A stretch of 64,000 nucleotides of DNA, taken from contig CAWBCR010000016.1 of the NCBI GenBank assembly GCA_963787375.1, positions 124,001 to 188,000 of the forward strand. Direction: 5' to 3'. A program made the position numbers and the translations under genes. Of this stretch, positions 58,542 through 64,000 are shown piece by piece. Under the pieces are notes generated by a model. That model searched no databases, was not told where the DNA came from, and saw nothing but the letters and a program-made list of their open reading frames with translations. Each line of letters opens with the position of its first letter. The first letter of the stretch is position 1. Source of the stretch: CAWBCR01 sp963787375 (GTDB lineage Bacteria; Chloroflexota; Anaerolineae; Aggregatilineales; UBA3940).

Positions 58542-60482
58542 ATGAGCGATCTACCGGTTCGAGAGATCGTCCTGTACAAGCATGGCATCGGCTTCTTCCG
58601 GCGCGAGGGCAAAGTCAACGCCGATTCGCTGACGCTGGCCTTCCGCCATGACGAGATCAACGACGTGCTCAAGAGTCTGGCCGTCTTCGACCGCGAAGGC
58701 GGGCAGGTGCTGGGCATCCATTATCAGACCCCCCTCGACAAACCTTCGCGCCTGGCCGACAGCTCGATTCGCCTATCGGACGAGGCCAGCCTGCGCGACC
58801 TGCTGCGCGATCTGCGCGGGCGGCAGGTCGAGTTGAGCTTCAGCGAGGAAGCGGTGCGTGGCAGGCTGGTCGGCATTGACCTGGCCGAAAAAGACGGCCT
58901 GAACGATTCGCTGGTATCCATCGTCCGTGATTCGAGCAGCGAAGTGGTCGTCTACCGGCTGAAGACGCTGCGCGCTGTGGCCGTGCTCGATGCCCAGGCG
59001 GCGCACGATCTGCACTACTTCCTCGATACGTCACAGACCCAGGAGCTGCGCCGGCAAGTCACGCTGCGCATGACCCCCGGCAAGCACAAGCTGGTTGTGT
59101 ACTACGTCGCACCTGCGCCTACCTGGCGCGTCAGTTACCGGTTAGTAGCCGAGAGCAAGGAGGACAACAGCGGAACGGCGCTGCTTCAGGGCTGGGGGCT
59201 GTTCGACAACCGCCTCGACGAAGACCTGGAGGATGTGCGGGTTACGCTGGTCGCCGGGCAGCCGATCTCCTTCATCTACGACCTGTATGCGTCGCGCATC
59301 CCACAGCGACCCCGCGTCGAAGACGAGGCCCGCACCGCACCCGGCCCGGTTGAGTTCGCCGCCGCGCCGAAAAGGGCGCGTGCCATGTCCACTCTGGCCG
59401 GGATGGGGCCGCGAGAGATGGCAATGGCGGCCGCGCCGATGCCCGCCGCTGACGCGTTCGGTCTTGAGGAGGCAGAGGCAGCTTTCTCTCCCACCGCCGA
59501 GGGCCGTGAAGCAGGCGAGTTCTTTGAGTACGTTGTCACCAATCCGGTGACCGTCAAGCGCGGCAATTCGGCGCTCGTGCCGATCATCGGCACGGAGATC
59601 TCATACCAGCGCGAGCTGCTGTACAACGGCAGCAAGCTGCCGCACCATCCCGTCGCCGCGCTGCGCTTCACCAACACTACCGGCCTCACGCTGGAGCGTG
59701 GGCCGGTCACGCTCGTCGAGAACGGCGACTACAAGGGCGAGGCCATCGTGCCCTTCACCCGCAGCGACTCTGAGGTCTATCTGGCCTACGCCGTCGAACT
59801 GGGGATTCGCGTCACCGAGCAGACGGCCGAACGCACCGAGACTGCCGGTCTTGACATCCGCGAGAGCTACCTGCTGATCAATGAATACCGGGTCGTCAAG
59901 ACTACCTACACGATTGAAAACACCCTGGCCGAAGAGCGCACCGTCACCGTCGAAGCGCCGATCATCGCCGACTTTGAACTGGTCGAGACGCGCCCGCCTG
60001 ACACGCAAACCGCCGCCGAGCGCCGCTGGCGTATCGCTGTGCCTGCCCACAGCGCTGAGACGTTTGTCCGCCAGGAGCGCCATCTCAACGTTCGCTACGA
60101 ACAGGTCCGCAATCTGGATTACCGCCGTCTCCAGCGTTTCCTCGAAGAAGACTGGCTCGATCAGGCCACCTTTGACCGTCTCTCCGGCATGCTCGATAGC
60201 CTGGCTTTTGTCGACCGCGCCCACGCCGAACAGGAGGCGCTCAAGACCGAGCGCGCCGAGATCTACGAGCGGCAAGGCCAGCTACGCGAGAATCTGAATG
60301 CCCTCAAGCCAGCAGGCGAAGAAGGTGCGCTGCGCGCCCGCGTGCTGAGCCAGTTGAGCACAACCGAGGATCGCCTCCAGGCTATCGAAGAACGCCTGGT
60401 TGAGCTGGCCGGGCAGGTTGCCGAGGCTGAACAGCATATCGAGCAGATGCTAGCCGAATTGAACCAGGATCAGGAGGCGTAG
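58542..60482 (+). CDS. DUF4139-domain protein
   Basis: 646 residues. Opens with VREIVLYKHGIGFFRREG, typical of the DUF4139/DUF4140 group; PAPTWRVSYRLVAE and GWGLFDNRLDEDLEDVRVTL lie near residues 190-235, then an Ala/Pro/Met-rich linker (about 270-310), a beta-rich half (PVTVKRGNSALVPIIG, RESYLLINEYRV), and a charged C-terminal coiled coil (about 555-640). No signal peptide or membrane helix, so a cytoplasmic location is predicted. Function of the family is unknown. Start ATG 58542 follows AAAGGGG. Confidence 0.8.
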   Translation: MSDLPVREIVLYKHGIGFFRREGKVNADSLTLAFRHDEINDVLKSLAVFDREGGQVLGIHYQTPLDKPSRLADSSIRLSDEASLRDLLRDLRGRQVELSFSEEAVRGRLVGIDLAEKDGLNDSLVSIVRDSSSEVVVYRLKTLRAVAVLDAQAAHDLHYFLDTSQTQELRRQVTLRMTPGKHKLVVYYVAPAPTWRVSYRLVAESKEDNSGTALLQGWGLFDNRLDEDLEDVRVTLVAGQPISFIYDLYASRIPQRPRVEDEARTAPGPVEFAAAPKRARAMSTLAGMGPREMAMAAAPMPAADAFGLEEAEAAFSPTAEGREAGEFFEYVVTNPVTVKRGNSALVPIIGTEISYQRELLYNGSKLPHHPVAALRFTNTTGLTLERGPVTLVENGDYKGEAIVPFTRSDSEVYLAYAVELGIRVTEQTAERTETAGLDIRESYLLINEYRVVKTTYTIENTLAEERTVTVEAPIIADFELVETRPPDTQTAAERRWRIAVPAHSAETFVRQERHLNVRYEQVRNLDYRRLQRFLEEDWLDQATFDRLSGMLDSLAFVDRAHAEQEALKTERAEIYERQGQLRENLNALKPAGEEGALRARVLSQLSTTEDRLQAIEERLVELAGQVAEAEQHIEQMLAELNQDQEA

Positions 60483-60494
60483 CCAGCAAAATGC

Positions 60495-60520
60495 AGAGGG
60501 GCGACCCCCGGTCGCCCTCT
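60495..60520. terminator. Hairpin terminator between convergent genes
   Basis: AGAGGGGCGACC / GGTCGCCCTCT, 11 pairs with one bulged G. It lies between the DUF4139 gene and the epimerase gene. Confidence 0.65.
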
Positions 60521-60525
60521 GGCTA

Positions 60526-61494
60526 TTACAGGTAGCCATGCTCGTGGAACCATGCCACTGTGTCGCGCACGGTGTCTTCGAATGGTCGCGGCGTCAGGCC
60601 AAACACCTGCTGGCCCTTCTCGCAGTTGAGCGTCGTCCAGTGCGGCAGCGCGCGCATCGTCGAATCGATCGGCAGGTGCAGGACGTCAGCCACAGCCAGC
60701 AGCCGCGCCGCTGTCCGCACCGACAGTATCCGCCCCGGCGCTTTAAGGCCCAGCACGCGAGCGGCCTCACGCAGCGCGTCAGCGACGTTCACGTTGTAGC
60801 CACCGATGATCGTGCGCTCGCCGGGCGCGCCGTGTGTGGCCGCCTGCACATGGGCCTGGGCCACGTCACGCCCGTCGACAACGTTAGCCTCCACGTCAAC
60901 CCCCATCGGGAGCTGGCCTTTAGCCAGCATCAGCATGATTTTGCCGGTAGTGGGCTTCACGTCGCCGGGGCCGAACACGGCGGTCGGGCACAGGATGATC
61001 ACCGGCAGGCCATCCTGAGTGGCCCGCAGCGCCTCGTGCTCCATCGCCCACTTGGCCTCGTAATATGGATTGCGGGTCGAGCCGGGCAGGTAGCCGTCGC
61101 GCTCATCCGCCAGCCGGCTTGACCCTGTCGGCGGCGCGCCGATGGTTGTCAGCGAGCTGGTGTACACCACCCGTCCGACACCCGCTGCACGCGCGGCCCC
61201 CAGCACGCGGCGCATCTCGGACGCGCCCACTCTCACCGCGTGCTGCACGCTTCGTTCGGTGCTGGGGGGATAGTAGCCTGCCGCGTGGAACAACACATCG
61301 CAGCCCCACATCGCAGCCGCGAGACTTTCCTCGTCATCAGTGTTACCCTCATGCCAGGTAACCGGTACGTCGCCAATCGCGCCGACCGCCGCCGCCCGCC
61401 GCCGCAAACCGTGGACATCCATCCCCGCCTCATACGCGCACCGCGCGATCTGCCCGCCGATGAAACCGGTGGCCCCCAGAACGATGGCTCGCAT
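60526..61494 (-). CDS. NAD-dependent epimerase/reductase (extended SDR)
   Basis: 322 residues. NAD site VLGATGFIGGQIARCAYEAG at the N-terminus, VTWHEGNTDDEESL (adenine-binding Asp), LFHAAGYYPPSTE, VYTSSLTTIG, catalytic YYEAK with the Tyr-Lys pair near residue 147, and CPTAVFGPGD. It resembles the HpnA / dihydroflavonol-reductase branch of extended SDRs, whose members act on sugars or aldehydes; no hopanoid genes are nearby. Start ATG 61494 follows AAGGAG. Confidence 0.87.
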   Translation of the reverse strand: MRAIVLGATGFIGGQIARCAYEAGMDVHGLRRRAAAVGAIGDVPVTWHEGNTDDEESLAAAMWGCDVLFHAAGYYPPSTERSVQHAVRVGASEMRRVLGAARAAGVGRVVYTSSLTTIGAPPTGSSRLADERDGYLPGSTRNPYYEAKWAMEHEALRATQDGLPVIILCPTAVFGPGDVKPTTGKIMLMLAKGQLPMGVDVEANVVDGRDVAQAHVQAATHGAPGERTIIGGYNVNVADALREAARVLGLKAPGRILSVRTAARLLAVADVLHLPIDSTMRALPHWTTLNCEKGQQVFGLTPRPFEDTVRDTVAWFHEHGYL

Positions 61495-61537
61495 ACTGCC
61501 GCTCCTTGCTGATGGGTGGGATCAATGGGATGTAAGA

Positions 61538-61569
61538 AAACGCCCCATGCGTTGGCGCGTGGGGCGTTT
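61538..61569 (-). terminator. Rho-independent terminator downstream of the small basic protein gene
   Basis: AAACGCCCCATGCG / CGCGTGGGGCGTTT, 14 pairs with one G-T and a TTGG loop; on the minus strand followed by TTTTCTTACA. Confidence 0.88.
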
Positions 61570-61603
61570 GTGTCAGATGGTCCGGCCTATCAGGAGGCGC
61601 TGA

Positions 61604-61765
61604 TTACTCAGCTCCCTCTTCGGCGACGACGGTATCGATGCGCTCATACTTCGGCGCAAACGAACCGTTTTCCTTCTGAACATAGTACAGCTTCATCACG
61701 AACTTCGGTATATCGCCCTTGCGGGCTTTACCGACGGTCTTCTTGGCGCCTTTCTTACCAGCCAT
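61604..61765 (-). CDS. Small basic protein of 53 residues, unknown
   Basis: Begins MAGKKGAKKTVGKARKGD, highly basic like a nucleic-acid-binding tail, then a hydrophobic and aromatic middle (IPKFVMKLYYVQ) and an acidic end (VVAEEGAE). A strong ribosome site (GAGGAGA) and its own downstream terminator argue that it is a real gene. Not recognised; a histone-like, ribosome-associated or chaperone role would be guesses. Confidence 0.72.
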   Translation of the reverse strand: MAGKKGAKKTVGKARKGDIPKFVMKLYYVQKENGSFAPKYERIDTVVAEEGAE

Positions 61766-61821
61766 GGTCTGATCTCCTCAGCACGCGATTTCTTTTGCCT
61801 TGTTGTATTTATTATACCAGG

Positions 61822-63036
61822 TTACGGCTGATTTGTCTGTTGCCCGCTGCTGGTAGGCGCAGCCGGCGTTTCAGCAGCACCGGCCTGTGTGATCGTGCTC
61901 AGCATGTCGATACGCGGATCGAGCGCAACCGGCAGCTGCTCCGGCGCAGTGACGTTGTAGAAGTTCATGATATAGCCCAGCGTCACCGGGTCGGTTGTCA
62001 CGTCGTTGACATCGTCGTCAAGCGCGCTGCGCAGCGCGAGGTCGATGATCCCGCCGGTCTCAGTCGCGTACTTGAGCACCAGCGCGTCCTGACGGGTCAT
62101 CGCCAGCGTGATGATATCCGGTATCGGCAGCGACGGAACGTTCGTTGCGGCGGCTGTGGGCTCCGGCGTGCCCCCTTCAGATGGCGTTGGCGGCGGCGCA
62201 GGCGTGATGACAATCGGCTGGTGCAGGTTGTCCAGCGGCCATGTGCCCATGCGCACCACGATTGCATTTTTGATCACAAGCTGTGTCGTCTGCTGGACGG
62301 CCTTCTGGCCATTCTCGTTTGGAACGACCAGCATGGTCGTCCCAAAGACGCCCCTCTCTTCCTGGCCCACCGGGATCTGGATGTTTTGCAGCCCCAGCGC
62401 GACAACCTCCGGGTCGTTCGTCAGGAGAATGCCGGTATTGGGCAGCTCTGTCTGAGTGGTCTCGTCGACCATGATGAAACGGAACGACATCATCAGGTCA
62501 ACATGATCCCCCTCACGCAGCGCATACGCCACCGACGACAGCCGCGTGATAGGCATCGCGACCGCCACCATCCCCGAGGGGATCAGGAGGGCTGCATCCG
62601 AGCCCATATCGGCAAGGCTGGTCGGCTGATCGCCGGGCGTGAGCATGAAGTTCATGATTGGCTCGCCGTTCAGAATGTCGACGCGGGCAATCCGCCCATC
62701 GACCTGATCGAGGCCGGGGCCGCCGGTCTGATCGCTGACGACCAGCGCATCAATCGGCGGCGGGGCCTGATCCAGGATTGGCCACGGCATCACCGTGACA
62801 TCCCCTGCGCTCAAGCGCGCCCCGCGCGGAATATCTCGCGCTGCAATGATCACATTGATCGTCGGCGGCGCCGTCGGCGGTGGGACCGTCGGTGGGGTGT
62901 TATTGGCGGCCGGCTGGCCACCACCACCGCCGCCCAGGCTCTGCATCAAAAAGAGCCCGCCGACTACGATGAGGACGACGACAAGGATCAGTACGATGAG
63001 TATGATGCCGGTTCTTCGGCCACGGCCAGCGCCCAT
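61822..63036 (-). CDS. cpaB: Flp pilus assembly protein CpaB-like (SAF domain)
   Basis: 404 residues. Short basic N-terminus, one membrane helix (about 10-33, GIILIVLILVVVLIVVGG), a Pro/Thr linker, then a SAF/RcpC-type domain (VIIAARDIPRGARLSAGDV; PSGMVAVAMPITRLSSVAYAL; REGDHVDLM) as in CpaB/RcpC of Tad pili. The C-terminal about 150 residues are Pro/Thr-rich and not conserved by eye. Start follows AGGAGAG. The neighbour beyond may belong to the same pilus locus. Confidence 0.88.
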   Translation of the reverse strand: MGAGRGRRTGIILIVLILVVVLIVVGGLFLMQSLGGGGGGQPAANNTPPTVPPPTAPPTINVIIAARDIPRGARLSAGDVTVMPWPILDQAPPPIDALVVSDQTGGPGLDQVDGRIARVDILNGEPIMNFMLTPGDQPTSLADMGSDAALLIPSGMVAVAMPITRLSSVAYALREGDHVDLMMSFRFIMVDETTQTELPNTGILLTNDPEVVALGLQNIQIPVGQEERGVFGTTMLVVPNENGQKAVQQTTQLVIKNAIVVRMGTWPLDNLHQPIVITPAPPPTPSEGGTPEPTAAATNVPSLPIPDIITLAMTRQDALVLKYATETGGIIDLALRSALDDDVNDVTTDPVTLGYIMNFYNVTAPEQLPVALDPRIDMLSTITQAGAAETPAAPTSSGQQTNQP

Positions 63037-63156
63037 AGTGGTCTCTCTCCTGAGTGTGGTTAGGCTGAGGGTACCTCAGGTACCGGGTAACAAATCTCTG
63101 CCATTCGCATGCCTGACTGTTCGAGATTCAGCCGCTCATTTACCCGGCATGCGTTC

Positions 63157-63184
63157 ATTATACGCCATTGTAAGTTGCGGGCAA
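63157..63184 (-). promoter_or_regulatory. Predicted cpaB promoter
   Basis: Minus strand TTGCCC (63179-63184), 16-bp spacer, perfect TATAAT (63157-63162). A leader of roughly 115 nt follows, containing GGTACCTGAGGTACC as a small palindrome. Confidence 0.6.
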
Positions 63185-63265
63185 ATGCATCTGCGGTCCT
63201 GATGGCGACTTCTGGTACACCCCATTGTGTTACGATTGCCAAAAAATAGCAAGCGGGCGAACAAA

Positions 63266-63293
63266 GCCCCCGCCGCGCGATGCGAGCGGGGGC
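63266..63293 (-). terminator. Hairpin terminator downstream of the partial right-edge gene
   Basis: GCCCCCGC / GCGGGGGC, 8-bp GC stem with a 12-base loop; TTTGTT follows on the minus strand. Confidence 0.75.
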
Positions 63294-63312
63294 CTGGATT
63301 AGACTGCCGCCG

Positions 63313-64000
63313 CTACTTGACCAGCGTAGGCCGAGCGTCCAGCGTGATCTTCCAGCCGAACGTGTCGTGCGTGCCGCCCACGTAGCTCACAAAGAGGCGT
63401 CCCCCATAGAACGGGATCGGGCGCGTGGGGTCCGACTCGCTCGGGATGGTGAACGTGTATGACGCCCACGCGTTGTCATTGGGAATGTTGAGTGGTCCCA
63501 GATAGTCGATTGTCTGGCCGCCGACATTCGGACAGTGGCTGCCACCGGTATTGTCGTCATAGCAGGCCGTCCAGTCGCTCTGCGGGATGGTGTCGAAGAA
63601 GAACGAAAGGGGCGGGCTGGCCCCTGAGTCGGCGTCGAACAGTTGGACGGTGAGCTGCTGACCCGAGAACTGCGGTCCCAGGTAGGCCAGCGGGATGTCG
63701 GTCCGGTAGTTGACGTTCGAGTTCATCGGCAGGTGGCCGATGCCAAACACGCCCACCCCGTCCGAGAGGTGGTAGTTGTTGCCACCGGCGCGCTCCCGCA
63801 GCAGGTACGTCTGCCGGGCGTTTACGTCGGACGGCGCAGTGTACAGCAGGTCGCCCCCATCTTCACTGCGTGCCGGGCCAGCCCACAGTTGGAAACCGTT
63901 TTCAGTTGCGCCGCTCAGGCCGCGGACTTGCAGATAGATGTCGCGGTTGCCGGTGGACGGATCGACATAGATGTTGGGCGTCTCGTTACCGCCGCCTTTC
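63313..64000 (-). CDS. C-terminal part of a large protein, possibly Tad-pilus associated
   Basis: The frame is open at the right edge and ends at 63313, so 228 residues of the C-terminus are visible. It is beta-rich with many Asn, Gly, Ser and aromatic residues (ETPNIYVDPSTGNRDIY, LSDGVGVFGIGHLPMNSNVN, CYDDNTGGSHCPNVGGQ with two Cys likely disulfide-bonded). It looks extracellular. The adjacent cpaB suggests a TadG-like surface protein, but there is no motif that proves it. Confidence 0.6.
   Translation of the reverse strand, partial: KGGGNETPNIYVDPSTGNRDIYLQVRGLSGATENGFQLWAGPARSEDGGDLLYTAPSDVNARQTYLLRERAGGNNYHLSDGVGVFGIGHLPMNSNVNYRTDIPLAYLGPQFSGQQLTVQLFDADSGASPPLSFFFDTIPQSDWTACYDDNTGGSHCPNVGGQTIDYLGPLNIPNDNAWASYTFTIPSESDPTRPIPFYGGRLFVSYVGGTHDTFGWKITLDARPTLVK

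Noticed and set aside
61516..63063. 515-codon open frame on the plus strand
   Set aside because: Antisense to cpaB and the small basic gene, runs through a terminator, and is Arg/His-rich with no motif.

Overview
The window looks like a GC-rich bacterial chromosome segment, most likely from Chloroflexota (Anaerolineae-like). I infer this from three things: the gene mix (PFOR, a MetFV-Hdr-Mvh cluster, split methylcrotonyl-CoA carboxylase, CpaB-type Flp pilus, RtcB-archease), Thr/Pro/Ala-rich linkers behind lipoprotein signals, and frequent GTG/TTG starts with strong Shine-Dalgarno sites. No rRNA, tRNA, CRISPR array, IS element or phage gene was recognised.

Layout. 1-3.8 kb: a minus-strand operon of a FadR-type regulator, an alkyl-DHAP-synthase-like flavin oxidase and GlpD, with a FadR-like palindrome just downstream of its promoter. 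3.9-7 kb: DNA alkylation repair, a tandem-FHA protein and a membrane TPR protein. 7.3-11 kb: an acyl-CoA carboxylase of methylcrotonyl type in three genes, then exonuclease III and an HNH endonuclease. 12.6-14 kb: a MaoC hydratase and a CitE-like lyase. 14.3-19 kb: pyruvate:ferredoxin oxidoreductase and a dihydroorotate-dehydrogenase-like partner. 19-23 kb: a large sensor kinase with two response regulators, one lacking its DNA-binding domain. 23.4-30.7 kb: aspartate aminotransferase overlapping ATP-PEP carboxykinase, an S9 peptidase, a HAD phosphatase and lipoamide dehydrogenase. 30.8-36.8 kb: cell envelope genes (PBP1, M1 metallopeptidase lipoprotein, glycosidase/M23 fusion).

36.9-49.1 kb is the most striking part. 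A strong promoter and a long leader precede hdrA1-mvhD1-hdrA2-mvhD2-metV-metF-hdrCB. This matches the subunit set of the MetFV-HdrABC-MvhD methylenetetrahydrofolate reductase known from acetogens such as Moorella, but HdrA and MvhD are each present twice, HdrA1 is a tandem HdrA, HdrA2 carries an NfnB/GltD-like pyridine-nucleotide module, and HdrC and HdrB are fused. With PFOR and PEP carboxykinase nearby, this suggests ferredoxin- and NAD(P)H-linked anaerobic C1/C2 metabolism.

49.2-64 kb: a small Cys-rich unknown protein, RtcB with archease, xpt-guaA, two paralogous membrane proteins, a secreted clan-A glycosidase, a DUF4139 protein, a sugar epimerase, a 53-residue basic protein, CpaB and the end of a probable pilus-associated protein.

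Sequence quality. Two segments (about 14.8-18.9 kb and 37.7-48.8 kb) are full of single-base frame breaks, mostly extra bases, while the encoded protein motifs stay intact across the three frames. I read these as consensus errors rather than gene decay. At least seven isolated breaks of the same kind lie elsewhere. Coordinates for those genes span the whole reconstructed gene, ignoring the breaks.
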